DNA from: PALSA-505 sp035308365
GTDB taxonomy: Bacteria > Actinomycetota > Actinomycetes > Streptosporangiales > Streptosporangiaceae
DNA: 52,447 bases
Direction of reading: 5' to 3'
NCBI GenBank assembly: GCA_035308365.1
Contig: DATGGU010000066.1
Span: 1 to 52,447 of the forward strand
Under the pieces are notes generated by a model that saw only the letters and a list, made by a program, of their open reading frames with translations, was not told the DNA's origin and ran no database searches. Below, in pieces: positions 26,390-35,396 of the stretch (position 1 is its first letter; every line of letters starts with the position of its first letter). Position numbers and translations under genes: made by a program.

Positions 26390-26429
26390 AGATCGATGCC
26401 CCGGCCGGTGCTGGCCGGGGCATCGATCT
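26390..26429. terminator. Perfect 17-bp bidirectional terminator hairpin
   Basis: Arms at 26390-26406 and 26413-26429 are perfectly complementary over 17 bp with a 6-base loop (GGTGCT). The hairpin sits between the convergent DUF899 and phosphoesterase genes and should terminate both transcripts. Confidence 0.85.
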
Positions 26430-26458
26430 TGCCGCGGGCCGGTTCGGCTCAGCCCGGG

Positions 26459-28606
26459 TCAGCTCGCCAGGAGCGCCGCCTTGCCGAGCAGCCGCTCGCC
26501 CTGGGCGATGAGCGAGCCGGTATCTGACAGGCCGGGCGGGTGGCCGCCGAAGACCGCGCCGAGCAGGATCGCGCGCATCTTGACGGCGAGCGCGTCCCTG
26601 GCCGCGCCAAGCTGCGCGAGCTGCCGCTCGATCTGGCTGTATCTCGCGTCGCCGGGCGAGGCGCTGGCCAGCGCCTTGGTGGAAGCCCGCAGCGTGTCCA
26701 GGCCGAAGGCGCCGACCGCCGCTTCGAGCTGGGAGTACACCTGGCCGAGCCTGGTCAGCGAGCCGTCGTGGGCGCGCACGGCCCTGGGCAGCGCGGCACC
26801 GTCCAGCACCTCGATGAGCACCCGCCCGTCCGGAGCGTAGTCGTCGCGCAGCCCGAGCAGCGCCATCATGGTCGGCTGGATGTCGGTGTGGTCGGACCAT
26901 ACCGCGTTGTCCACACCCAGATGACTCACGCCCGGGCCGGCCAGGCCGAGCCAGGTGGTGTTGATCTGCTCCGCGACCGTGCCGTGGTTCCACGCGTCCC
27001 CGCCGGACGGCTCGCTGACGCACGACTTCCCGCAGTTGGTGGGGCCGCTGCTCAGCCAGAAGTCGGGGTTGGCGAACATGGTGAACGTCGGGGTGCGCTT
27101 CGGATCCCCGGTGACCATGTGCAGCACCTTCAGCTCCACCGGGTCGGCCAGGAAGTTGGTCAGGTGTGCCGTCCGGCCGGTGGCCAGGTCGAGCGCGCTG
27201 AGCCTGGCCGTGGCCCGCTCCAGCGCCCGCACCTGCGGCGCGGTCCGGCCCGGCTGGCCGTGTACGTAGATCACCGGCGCGGAGTCGGCTTCCACGTCGA
27301 ACGGGGTCGTGATGCCCTTCGCGGCCAGCATGCCGGTCAGGTTCCCGTCCACCTCACCGACCTTCTTGTAGGTGCACAGCACCTTCACCCCGTCGCACCC
27401 GGCCGGGGACGCAGGACCGCCCACGAAGTGGTCGCCCTCGTCCGCCGTGATCACGAACAGCGTGTTCGCCGTGGTGATCCCGTGCTTCGCCAGCTCGGTG
27501 AAGAACGTGCCGAACGCCGCGTTCTCCCTGCGCAACTGGCTCTCGTAGGTGGCCGACCCGGACCCGAGCCCGGCTCCGGTCGTCCACGAGTCGTGCACAT
27601 CGCTCAGGTAGGTGAAGGTCACCGGAACGCCATGGGTCTGCATGTCCAGCGTGTAGGCCAGCGCGTTCGGCCCGATCATCCCGTCATAGCCGGGGAACCC
27701 GATATCCCCGCTGGAGTCCTTGATCACCTGCCCGTCCAGGTTCTTCACCGGCCCGCCGGGGCTGATCACCGGCTGCAGGAACTTGTTCCCGTACAGCGCC
27801 CGGTACCCCTGGTACCCGCCCGGCTCATCCGGCAGCACATCCGGCCGCCCGCCATGCGCGGCCGAGCACACCGCGCTCCCCCTGGCACAGTGCACGGCCA
27901 GCCCCATGAAGTCAGCGGCCGCCTTGCTCTGCAGCTTCGGATTCCGCGCTTCCCTGGCCTCGGCCGAATGCGCCCCGAATACCTTCGGCACATCTGGCAA
28001 CGTATTCTCCAGCTCGGTATTGGCCGCCGCCACGGTCCCGAAGTCGCACCCGGCCCGCGTATAGGGCACCCACGGTGCGGGTGGGTTCTTCCCGCTCTGG
28101 GTGATCATCATGGGTTTCTTGTCGCCGACAGGCTTGCCGGCCAGGCCCGTGTCGTAGTCCACGATCGGGTCGGTCCAGTAGCCGAACGACCCGGCCGTAT
28201 CGGTAGTCCCGTCCGGCTTGTAGTAGCGGTACTCGTTGGCGATCGGCACCCCGTGGCGATCGCCGTAAAGTCCGCTCTCCGACGTCACGATATCGTCCGC
28301 CGTATGCGCTATCAGCGGCGTATGTTCGTGGCTGATCAGCGTTCCCTGACCGGTTATGAACTTCAGCAGGTTGGGCATCTGCTGAAGATCGCTCGGCACA
28401 TCGGGCGTATTCCTGGTGTAATGCACGTTGTCGAACTGCAGGTAAATCACGTGTTTCACCGCGGACCCGCTGTCCCCGTGCAGCACGCATCCTGCCGTGG
28501 CCGCACGTGCCGCGGACTGCACGCCTGCGGCCACCCCGAGCCCGCCACACACCACCGCAGCCACCGCGACGGCCCCCGCCCGTCTACCCAGCCTCGCTGT
28601 GCTCAT
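26459..28606 (-). CDS. Secreted alkaline-phosphatase-superfamily phosphoesterase
   Basis: A 715-residue exported protein. The N-terminus is a signal sequence with RLGRRAG followed by a long hydrophobic stretch and a cleavage site near AARAATAG. The catalytic domain follows, with metal-ligand segments YLQFDNVHYTRNTP, a Thr-containing TADDIVTSESG, VITADEGDHF and AWNHGTVAEQ. ATG 28606 has GGAGGTGG upstream and is the correct start; the open frame begins earlier at 28777 without a leader. It probably hydrolyses phosphate or phosphodiester substrates outside the cell. It is monocistronic. Confidence 0.9.
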   Translation of the reverse strand: MSTARLGRRAGAVAVAAVVCGGLGVAAGVQSAARAATAGCVLHGDSGSAVKHVIYLQFDNVHYTRNTPDVPSDLQQMPNLLKFITGQGTLISHEHTPLIAHTADDIVTSESGLYGDRHGVPIANEYRYYKPDGTTDTAGSFGYWTDPIVDYDTGLAGKPVGDKKPMMITQSGKNPPAPWVPYTRAGCDFGTVAAANTELENTLPDVPKVFGAHSAEAREARNPKLQSKAAADFMGLAVHCARGSAVCSAAHGGRPDVLPDEPGGYQGYRALYGNKFLQPVISPGGPVKNLDGQVIKDSSGDIGFPGYDGMIGPNALAYTLDMQTHGVPVTFTYLSDVHDSWTTGAGLGSGSATYESQLRRENAAFGTFFTELAKHGITTANTLFVITADEGDHFVGGPASPAGCDGVKVLCTYKKVGEVDGNLTGMLAAKGITTPFDVEADSAPVIYVHGQPGRTAPQVRALERATARLSALDLATGRTAHLTNFLADPVELKVLHMVTGDPKRTPTFTMFANPDFWLSSGPTNCGKSCVSEPSGGDAWNHGTVAEQINTTWLGLAGPGVSHLGVDNAVWSDHTDIQPTMMALLGLRDDYAPDGRVLIEVLDGAALPRAVRAHDGSLTRLGQVYSQLEAAVGAFGLDTLRASTKALASASPGDARYSQIERQLAQLGAARDALAVKMRAILLGAVFGGHPPGLSDTGSLIAQGERLLGKAALLAS

Positions 28607-28809
28607 GACCGCCACCTCCATCACGAGAAACTCGTTCGCCGGCCAGCATGGACCCATTCCGGCGTCCAAGACAACCTCCACGGAGCAGCTAATTCCAGGT
28701 AGTGGCCTGTCTGCTGAACGCCTGCCGCCGGCTGCGCGAAGTTCCTGTGACCACGAGGTAGCCCGCCACGCGTACACGGCGCGCCGTTGTGCGCGAAGGA
28801 GGGGCGTCG

Positions 28810-29433
28810 TCAGAAGTCCGGGTCGCCGCTCAACTGGTGCCGGCCAACCGGGCGGCGGGAGCGGCGGGTGAGCAGGAACGTCACCACGCCGGCCACGATG
28901 GACGGGCCAGCCAGGACGGCAACCAGGAAACCCGCGAACCCCGCGCCGGAACCGGTGCTGCCACCTGCGGCCTCGGCAGGCCTTGTGGGCAGGGCTGGCC
29001 GCAGCGAGAGCGCGGACCGTGCGGCGGCGCCGGTTAGTGGCAGCGGGCCGAAGTGCACGAGGGGGCCGTGCGCGGCCGGAGGCAGTACCAGGATCCAGCC
29101 GGGGCCGACCGGGCCGGCGTTCTCCAGGCGCTTGCCGTCGGGCTGGAGGCGGCCCACGTTCAGGCTGAAGATCTGCGTGTAAAGGCTGGCGTTGCCCAGC
29201 GTCCTGGCCGCGACCAGGCGGAGGAAGTCCGTCTGCAGGTAGTGCCGCTCATGCACGACGTAGTACTTCACCGGCGGCCCGGCCGGCGCGATGGCCGCGC
29301 CGGCTCCCTGACCGGGCCACACCGAAAGGGACATCGCGGCGAGGGCGATCGCTCCCGCCAGGGCGCCCATGGTCCTGGCTGGCCCCCGGCGGTTGCGGAC
29401 GTTCCCGCGGAACTGTTTGCGAACGGTCATCAT
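28810..29433 (-). CDS. Membrane-anchored LysM-like domain protein
   Basis: A 207-residue protein: an N-terminal signal or membrane segment (residues 20-45), a LysM-like region (YYVVHERHYL through NAGPVGPGWILVLPP, about 57-118), a low-complexity linker and a C-terminal transmembrane helix (about 165-190) with positive residues after it. This topology puts the LysM-like part outside the cell, where it could contact peptidoglycan or a secretion apparatus. GGAGGCGGAG lies upstream of the double ATG. No specific function is assigned. Confidence 0.72.
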   Translation of the reverse strand: MMTVRKQFRGNVRNRRGPARTMGALAGAIALAAMSLSVWPGQGAGAAIAPAGPPVKYYVVHERHYLQTDFLRLVAARTLGNASLYTQIFSLNVGRLQPDGKRLENAGPVGPGWILVLPPAAHGPLVHFGPLPLTGAAARSALSLRPALPTRPAEAAGGSTGSGAGFAGFLVAVLAGPSIVAGVVTFLLTRRSRRPVGRHQLSGDPDF

Positions 29434-29519
29434 CTGTCCGGCCTCCGCCTCCAGGTACGTGCGTAACCCGGCGGGGGTTCGGTGCCAGTGAGCCGTTTTA
29501 GGGGTTGGTTTTCATCGCG

Positions 29520-30653
29520 CTAGGCGGCTAGCTGGCGGGCCATCCAGTCGGCTCCGTACGGACGGTGCCGGTAGGTGACGTTCGCGCAGCCGTGGTTTCC
29601 GTCTTCGATCAGCATGAGCTCGGCTGTCGGCCCCACCTCGTCGTGCAGCCGCTGCGCGTCCTGCCACGGGAAGATCCGGTCGCGCTTGCCCATGATGATC
29701 AGCAGTGGCATGGTCAGCCCGCCGGCCCGCCCGGCCATGCTGAGCTGGCTGGCCGCGGCCCTGGCTTCTTCCTCGGAGGCGGACTTGGACCTGACCCGGA
29801 AGGCGTTGCGGCTCAGCTCCGGCAGGCCATCCCAGATGTCACCGAGGCAGTAGGGGCCGCACAGCGAGATGCAGGCCCGCAGCCGGTGCTCGCCGCTGGC
29901 CGCCCGGGCGGCGTAGTAGCCGCCCAGGCTGACCCCCCATATGCCGATACGGTCCGGATCGATGGCGGGAAGCCGGGTGACCGCGTCGACGATGGCCGCC
30001 GCCGGTACCTCCCAGTCGCCCCGGATCGCCAGCTCGTATTCGGCCTCGCCCTGGCCGGGCCCGTCCACCGACAGCGTGGCCAGCCCCCGGCTCAGGAACG
30101 TTTCCTCGGTCGAGCGGAATTCTTCCTTGGCCGAGTCGAGGCCCGGAATCATAATCACGATCGGGTGTGGCCCCGGGCCGGCAGGCCGCCGCAGGATCGC
30201 CGCGAGCACCGTACCCTCGAACGGTATTTCTACCCGCTCGGCGGGTGGGTCGAGGTGCGGCAGCGCATCCTGCAAACACGCGACGCCCCGCAGGTGCGCC
30301 GCCCGCATCTCGTCAAGGTTCTGCACGAACATGAACTTCCCGAAGTGGAAGTAGACCGCCGCCTGGGCCAGATGCCCGCCGGCCGACCTGCCGTTGCCAC
30401 GCTCTAGCGCCGCCCGGCCGAGTCCTTCGTGCACCGCCGCCGCCTCGCACCAGCGTTCACACCACTGATCCCAGCCTGCGATCCGCGATGTCACCAGCCT
30501 GAAGTCGCTGTAGTCCACGCCGTTGGCAATGAACCTCGGCGCCCAATGGCTGATCGCCGACTCGACCCGCGCGTCCGCCACCGCGCCCGCTGCGCCATCT
30601 GCCGCTCTGTCTGCCATCTGGGCAGCATTGCACACGATTGCAGCCGTGGCCAT
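29520..30653 (-). CDS. Alpha/beta hydrolase, dihydroxypseudooxynicotine-hydrolase-like
   Basis: A 377-residue hydrolase with a helical N-terminal domain (about 25-135) and an alpha/beta core. The nucleophile is Ser242 in GVSLGGYY, the acid is Asp325 (GKRDRIFP) and the base is His354 (DGNHGC). The architecture and triad spacing match C-C or ester-cleaving hydrolases like 2,6-dihydroxypseudooxynicotine hydrolase. Start ATG 30653 is used; ATG 30617 is an alternative that would leave the shared palindromic motif (30628-30642) just upstream. That motif also precedes the divergent operon at 31134, so this gene is probably co-regulated with it. Confidence 0.87.
   Translation of the reverse strand: MATAAIVCNAAQMADRAADGAAGAVADARVESAISHWAPRFIANGVDYSDFRLVTSRIAGWDQWCERWCEAAAVHEGLGRAALERGNGRSAGGHLAQAAVYFHFGKFMFVQNLDEMRAAHLRGVACLQDALPHLDPPAERVEIPFEGTVLAAILRRPAGPGPHPIVIMIPGLDSAKEEFRSTEETFLSRGLATLSVDGPGQGEAEYELAIRGDWEVPAAAIVDAVTRLPAIDPDRIGIWGVSLGGYYAARAASGEHRLRACISLCGPYCLGDIWDGLPELSRNAFRVRSKSASEEEARAAASQLSMAGRAGGLTMPLLIIMGKRDRIFPWQDAQRLHDEVGPTAELMLIEDGNHGCANVTYRHRPYGADWMARQLAA
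30628..30642. promoter_or_regulatory. Candidate operator, copy 1
   Basis: The sequence TTGCACACGATTGCA is an imperfect inverted repeat centred on ACGA and differs at one base from copy 2 at 31027-31041. It overlaps the start of the leftward hydrolase gene (just upstream if the start is 30617). The central CG and the TGCAA-like arms resemble LacI-family operators. Confidence 0.55.
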
Positions 30654-30721
30654 AGCCGCTCAAAGCGGTCAGGCCGAATGAGAACCACCGTCCGCGCGAA
30701 CCCGCCACGCACTCCGCCCTG

Positions 30722-30890
30722 TTCCCACCAAGGCGGACGAACCCCGGACCGACCCCCACCCAAGGGGGACGAAACCCGGACCGACCGCCATCGAGGCGGG
30801 GAAGAGGATGGCGCCGCAGATTCCCACCAAGGCGGACGAAACCCGGATCGACCCCCACCCAAGGGGGACGAAACCCGGATCGACCGCCAT
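30722..30890. repeat. Tandem repeat: 70-bp units spaced 99 bp, each built of two 32-33-bp subunits
   Basis: Bases 30722-30791 and 30821-30890 match at 67 of 70 positions and are separated by 29 bases. Inside each copy the motif AAGGCGGACGAA / AAGGGGGACGAA plus CCCGGA(C/T)CGACC recurs at about 32-bp spacing. All frames stay open across it, but none looks like a conserved protein. It lies in the divergent intergenic region between the hydrolase and the dehydrogenase operon. Confidence 0.88.
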
Positions 30891-31026
30891 GGCGACCAAT
30901 CCACGCAAACCGCTGCGGGCGATTGCGCGCGGGGGCATACCCCCTCGAAGCGGGTCAAATTACAAGTTAGGCTCCAGTCCTGGCGAATCCATTGACAACC
31001 CCGGGGCCGGTGCGCAACGCTGGGGG

Positions 31027-31041
31027 TTGCAAACGATTGCA
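31027..31041. promoter_or_regulatory. Candidate operator, copy 2
   Basis: TTGCAAACGATTGCA contains perfect TGCAA/TTGCA arms around ACGA. It lies 93-107 bases upstream of the dehydrogenase start at 31134. It matches copy 1 at 14 of 15 positions, which supports a shared repressor or activator controlling both directions. Confidence 0.6.
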
Positions 31042-31133
31042 TTTGGCACTCCGGTGTTGCCGGCCTGGCGGTGTCCTCCGGCACTATGGTGCTCGTGGCA
31101 CCGGGGAGCCGCGCACAGATGCTGAGGTCAGGT

Positions 31134-32096
31134 ATGTCCGATGCCCTGAACGGGCGGCGCCTGGGCTGGCTGGGGACCGGGCGGATGGGTATCGCGCTCG
31201 CCGGCCGGCTGCTGGCGGCCGGGTGCGACGTGACGGTCTACAACCGGACCAGGGCCAGAGCCGAGCCACTCGCCGAAGCCGGGGCCAAGATCGCGGCAAC
31301 CGCCGCCGACCTGGGCACGGCCGACATCGTCTTCGTGACGGTGGGCACCTCGGAGGATCTGGCGCAAGCCCTGACCGGCCCGGCCGGCCTGGTGTCGGCC
31401 GGGAACGCGCCGTCGATCGTGGTGGACTGCTCGACGGTCTCGCCGGAGACCTCCGAGCGGGTGCGGGCCACGCTCGCCACCCATGGCTGCCACTTCCTCG
31501 CGGCGCCGGTCATGGGGAACCCCAAGGTGGCGAGCGTGGGCAGGCTGACCTTCGCGGTCTCCGGCGATCGCTCCGCCTTCGAGGCGACCCGGCCGTTCCT
31601 GGATCTGCTCGGCGCCGGCGCCACCTATGTCGGTGAGGGCGAACTGGCCAGGACGGTCAAGCTGTGCCACAACCTCTTCCTCGGAGTCGTCACCCAGTCG
31701 CTGGCCGAGGTGACGATCCTGGCGGAGAAGAGCGGCATCAGCAGGCAGGCCCTGCTCGCCTGCCTGAACAACAGCGTGCTCGGCTCAACCTTCTCCAGAT
31801 ACAAGACCCCCGCCTTCGTCAATCTGGACTTCCATCCGACGTTCACCTCGACACTGCTGCGCAAGGATTTCGACCTTGGGCTCGCTGCGGCACGGCAACA
31901 TGAAGTGCCGCTCCCGGTCGCCTCGGCCGTGCATCAGCTCGTTCAGAGCCTCGTTGGCCACGGATTCGGCGAAGATGATTTCGCCGCCCTGCTCGTCCTG
32001 CAGGCCCAGTCGGCAGGACTGACGCTGGTCAGCGAGAACGCCGAGGTATCCGACGGGCTTGAGCCCGAGCAGGCGCAAGCAGCAGAGCCGTCCTGA
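31134..32096 (+). CDS. Beta-hydroxyacid dehydrogenase family oxidoreductase (3-hydroxyisobutyrate dehydrogenase-like)
   Basis: A 320-residue NAD(P)-dependent dehydrogenase. The Rossmann motif is GWLGTGRMG (11-19), the family segment is DCSTVSPETS, and catalytic Lys176 and Asn180 lie in TVKLCHN. The usual APVSGG substrate loop reads APVMGNPK, so the substrate need not be 3-hydroxyisobutyrate. ATG 31134 follows a GAGGTCAGG site; the frame opens earlier at 31071. It leads the operon that continues with the ABC transporter 43 bases later. It probably oxidises a hydroxyacid or reduces its semialdehyde in the same catabolic route. Confidence 0.9.
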   Translation: MSDALNGRRLGWLGTGRMGIALAGRLLAAGCDVTVYNRTRARAEPLAEAGAKIAATAADLGTADIVFVTVGTSEDLAQALTGPAGLVSAGNAPSIVVDCSTVSPETSERVRATLATHGCHFLAAPVMGNPKVASVGRLTFAVSGDRSAFEATRPFLDLLGAGATYVGEGELARTVKLCHNLFLGVVTQSLAEVTILAEKSGISRQALLACLNNSVLGSTFSRYKTPAFVNLDFHPTFTSTLLRKDFDLGLAAARQHEVPLPVASAVHQLVQSLVGHGFGEDDFAALLVLQAQSAGLTLVSENAEVSDGLEPEQAQAAEPS

Positions 32097-32139
32097 TGAC
32101 GGTTCCCTAAACTCTCACGTTTGGAAGGGAGGACCGGGG

Positions 32140-33378
32140 ATGTACGCTCACCGCGCCCGGTTCTTGGCAGTTGGAACCAGTGCGGCCATTTTGGCCGCCT
32201 CGCTTGCCGCCTGCAGTAATAACAGCAACGGAGGCGGTTCGTCGGCGCCGCTGCTGATCGGCGCATCCCTGTCGCTGACCGGCGGGTTCTCGGCCGACGG
32301 GCAGGCGTTCGAGAAGGGCTACGAGCTGTGGGCCAAGGACCAGAACGCCAAGGGCGGGCTGCTTGGCCGGAAGGTGAAGCTGGAAATACTCAACGATGCG
32401 AGTTCGCCCACCCAGGTGGTCACGAACTACCAGAGCCTGATCAACGTCAAGCACTGCACCCTGCTGTTCGGGCCGTTCTCCTCGCTGCTGACCGGGCCTG
32501 CGGTCCAGGTCGCGCACCGCTACGGGTTCGCGTTCGTGGAGGGCGCCGGCGGGGCGCCGTCGGTGTTCGCGACCGGCCTGAACGACCTGTTCGACGTGAG
32601 CCTGCCGGTGAAGGACGCGCTGGTGCCGCTGATCAAGTGGATCACCGCGCTGCCGGCCGGCAAGCGGCCCACCACGGCGGCGTTCCCGACCAGCAATGAC
32701 CCGTTCACCCAGCCGCAGGTCCAGGTTGCGCAGCAGATGCTGACGGCGGCCGGCATCAAGTCGGTGTACAGCAAGGTCTTCCCGGCCGAGCCGACCCAGT
32801 ACAAGGGCATCGCCGACCAGGTGGTCGCCAGCAAGGCGCAGATCGTGGTGCTCGGCTCGGTGGACGTGCCGACCGTCGCCGCGTTCACCCAGGCGTTCGT
32901 CCAGCAGCACTACAACCCGGAGATCTTCGTGTCCACGGCAGGCCCCGACCAGGGAGCGGCCTATGTCAGCGCGGTCGGCGGCCAGGCCAACACCGAGGGC
33001 GTCATGGTGCCGAACGCCTGGTACGGCGGTTCACCGAACCCGGAGAGCCGGAAGATGGTCGCCGAGTACATCGCCAAGTATGGCGGCACCACCTCGGCGG
33101 TGAACGCCGACGTGGCCGAGGCCTACTCGGTCGGCCAGGTGGTGACCCAGGCGGTGGAGGCCACCAAGGGGTTCGACAACGCCAAGATCGTCAGCTATCT
33201 GCACAGTGGCGTCACGCTGAGCAGTGTGCAGGGCCCGGTGAACTTCAACTCCTCCGGCGAGAATGAGCAGGCGACGGCCTTCATCTTCCAGTGGCAGCAC
33301 GGCAACCTGATCCAGGTGCTGCCCACCGGCGCCGGGGCGTCCCCCATCCAGTTTCCCAAGGCTGACTGGGGCAAGTGA
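32140..33378 (+). CDS. ABC transporter substrate-binding lipoprotein, branched-chain amino acid type
   Basis: A 412-residue periplasmic-binding-type protein with a lipoprotein signal and the lipobox LAAC (Cys25). The mature part begins with LLIGASLSLTGGFSADGQ, typical of the LivJ/LivK family (type I fold). GGAAGGGAGG precedes ATG 32140. It should capture the substrate outside the membrane for the permeases and ATPases that follow. LivK-family proteins also bind aromatic acids, amides and urea, so the ligand should not be assumed to be leucine. Confidence 0.95.
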   Translation: MYAHRARFLAVGTSAAILAASLAACSNNSNGGGSSAPLLIGASLSLTGGFSADGQAFEKGYELWAKDQNAKGGLLGRKVKLEILNDASSPTQVVTNYQSLINVKHCTLLFGPFSSLLTGPAVQVAHRYGFAFVEGAGGAPSVFATGLNDLFDVSLPVKDALVPLIKWITALPAGKRPTTAAFPTSNDPFTQPQVQVAQQMLTAAGIKSVYSKVFPAEPTQYKGIADQVVASKAQIVVLGSVDVPTVAAFTQAFVQQHYNPEIFVSTAGPDQGAAYVSAVGGQANTEGVMVPNAWYGGSPNPESRKMVAEYIAKYGGTTSAVNADVAEAYSVGQVVTQAVEATKGFDNAKIVSYLHSGVTLSSVQGPVNFNSSGENEQATAFIFQWQHGNLIQVLPTGAGASPIQFPKADWGK

Positions 33379-33432
33379 GCACCAGGTGAGGACATGGAAG
33401 CGCGCAGCAACGGCGGACCGGGATAGCCACCC

Positions 33433-34308
33433 ATGACCCAGTACGCCCAGGCAGTCACGGACGGGATACTCGGCGGCGCGGTCTACGCGCTGATGGCGGC
33501 GGGCCTGACGCTGATCTTCGGCGTGCTCGACATCATCAACATCGCCCAGGGCATCCTGGTCGTGCTGGCGGCCTACCTGAGCTACGCGCTCTCCGTGCAC
33601 CTGCACATCGACCTTCTCGTTGGCCTGCTGATCACCATTCCCTCGATGTTCGCGCTCGGCCTGTTCATCGAGTGGGCGTTCATGCGGCGGCTGCGCGGCC
33701 GGGAGCGCACCGCGATGTCACTGCTGGTCAGCTATGCGGTCGCGGTCATCATCGAAGGCAGCCTGTACCAGGCCTTCGGCGTCACCCAGGTGTCGCTGAA
33801 GGCCTGGTACATCACCTCGAGCGTGCACATCTTCGGCTTCTACCTCGCCGACATCTACCTCATCGGGTTCGGCCTGGCCGCGGTGTCGCTGACCGCGATC
33901 TACTTCATGCTCTACCGGACCAAGTTCGGCCGCAGCGTGCGGGCGACCATGCAGGACCGCACGGCGGCGCGGCTTGTCGGGATCAACGTGGACCGGGTGT
34001 CCGGGCTCACCTTCGGCATCGGCGTCGCGGTCACGGCGGCCGGCGGGATGGTGTTCGGCGCGACCAATGTCTTCAACGCCGACAGCGGCTACGACCTGAT
34101 CTCCCGGCTGCTGGCCATCGTCATCCTCGGCGGGCTGGGCAGCATCGGCGGCGCGATGGCCGCCGCGCTGATCATGGTCACCGGTGAGGAGATCGTGAAC
34201 ATCTGGGCCCCGACCTGGTCGACGGCGGTGTTCTATGCCGCCCTGGTCATCGTGCTGGTGATCCGGCCAGAAGGGCTGCTCGGCAAACGGGCGGTGCGAG
34301 CGCAATGA
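33433..34308 (+). CDS. livH: ABC transporter permease, LivH type
   Basis: A 291-residue polytopic membrane protein of the LivH family, with the N-terminal GGAVYALMAAGLTLIFGV signature and the coupling-loop region RTKFGRSVRATMQDRTAARLVGI. It forms the translocation pore with the LivM-type subunit. It starts 54 bases after the binding protein and overlaps the next gene by ATGA. Confidence 0.95.
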   Translation: MTQYAQAVTDGILGGAVYALMAAGLTLIFGVLDIINIAQGILVVLAAYLSYALSVHLHIDLLVGLLITIPSMFALGLFIEWAFMRRLRGRERTAMSLLVSYAVAVIIEGSLYQAFGVTQVSLKAWYITSSVHIFGFYLADIYLIGFGLAAVSLTAIYFMLYRTKFGRSVRATMQDRTAARLVGINVDRVSGLTFGIGVAVTAAGGMVFGATNVFNADSGYDLISRLLAIVILGGLGSIGGAMAAALIMVTGEEIVNIWAPTWSTAVFYAALVIVLVIRPEGLLGKRAVRAQ

Positions 34309-35396
34309 CTGCCATATGGCGTGGTTCCGGCAAAATAGGCACCGAACACCGCTGGCGGCTGGCGGGTGCCGGTGCGCTGCTCGCCGTCGCGGTGGCGTTC
34401 CCGCTGGTTTTCACCAACCCGGCGGTGTCCAACTACGGCGTGCTCACCCTGGTGTTCGTCGCGGCCGCGGTGAGCTGGAACATCTTCTCCGGCTACACCG
34501 GCTACATCTCGCTCGGGCACGCCATCTTCTTCGGCACCGGCGCCTACTTCACCGGGGTAGCCACCAAGGACTGGCACGTGACCGGCTCGGATGTTTTCGG
34601 GTTGCTGCCGCTGGCCGGGGTGGCCGCCGCGATCATCGCGGTTCCGCTCGGGATCGTTGCCCTGCGGGTCCGCCGCCACACGTTCGTGGTCATCACGATC
34701 GCGTTCTTCTTCATCTTCCAGCTCATGGCCTACAACCTGCCGTCGCTGACCCAGGGGACGTCGGGCCTGCTCACGCCCACGATCAACTTCGACCCAACCA
34801 CGTTCAACAACCCGTTCTACTATGTCGCGCTGGCGGTGGCGGTGTGCATGATCGTCCTGTCCTGGCTGATCCGCCGGTCCAGGTTCGGCCTCCAGTTGCG
34901 CGCAATCAAGGACGACGAGGACCGCGCCCGTGGCCTGGGCGTGCGGCCGATGCGGGTCAAGCTCTCCGCGTTCGTGATCTCCGCGGTGCCGATGGCGCTG
35001 CTCGGTGGGCTGTGGTGGTACTACATCGGCATTGTCGACCCGTCCTCGGGCTTCGACCCGCTGTTCGACGTGGCCGTCGCGCTGATGGCGTTCCTCGGCG
35101 GGCTGGGGACGGTGTCCGGCCCGGTTCTGGGGGCGCTGATCCTCGAGCCGGCACAGCTCTACTTCACCCAGCAGGTCACGTCCGGTTACGTGTATTTGAT
35201 ACTTTACGGAGCACTTTTCCTCGTGGTCATCCTGATGTTGCCGCGCGGCATCATCCCGACCGGCGCCGAGCTGATCACCGGCTGGCGGGAGCGCCGGGCC
35301 CGGTCGGCTAACCCGCCGCCACCCGGCCAGCCGGCCAGTAGTGCCGCAGGGCGTCTTTCCGGCCGGGAAAGCGGAGCCACCAGGGAGCTGGCATGA
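34305..35396 (+). CDS. livM: ABC transporter permease, LivM type
   Basis: A 363-residue membrane protein of the LivM family, with the GYTGYISLGHAIFFGTGAY signature and the cytoplasmic RSRFGLQLRAIKDDEDRARGLG coupling loop. The C-terminal 40 residues are a hydrophilic, Arg/Pro-rich tail. It is coupled by ATGA overlaps to the LivH gene before it and the LivG gene after it. Confidence 0.95.
   Translation: MTAIWRGSGKIGTEHRWRLAGAGALLAVAVAFPLVFTNPAVSNYGVLTLVFVAAAVSWNIFSGYTGYISLGHAIFFGTGAYFTGVATKDWHVTGSDVFGLLPLAGVAAAIIAVPLGIVALRVRRHTFVVITIAFFFIFQLMAYNLPSLTQGTSGLLTPTINFDPTTFNNPFYYVALAVAVCMIVLSWLIRRSRFGLQLRAIKDDEDRARGLGVRPMRVKLSAFVISAVPMALLGGLWWYYIGIVDPSSGFDPLFDVAVALMAFLGGLGTVSGPVLGALILEPAQLYFTQQVTSGYVYLILYGALFLVVILMLPRGIIPTGAELITGWRERRARSANPPPPGQPASSAAGRLSGRESGATRELA

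Noticed and set aside
26540..28702. A 720-codon forward open frame opposite the phosphoesterase gene
   Set aside because: It is the complement of a well-supported secreted phosphoesterase and its product has the compositional noise typical of antisense frames in high-GC DNA.
30722..30890. Possible CRISPR array
   Set aside because: The units are directly adjacent with near-identical content and no variable spacers, and no cas genes are present; it is a plain tandem repeat.
30457..31084. Several reverse and forward open frames across the tandem repeat, encoding repetitive Gly/Arg/Pro/Trp-rich products
   Set aside because: All frames are open because the repeat lacks stops; no frame has a ribosome-binding site or conserved domain.
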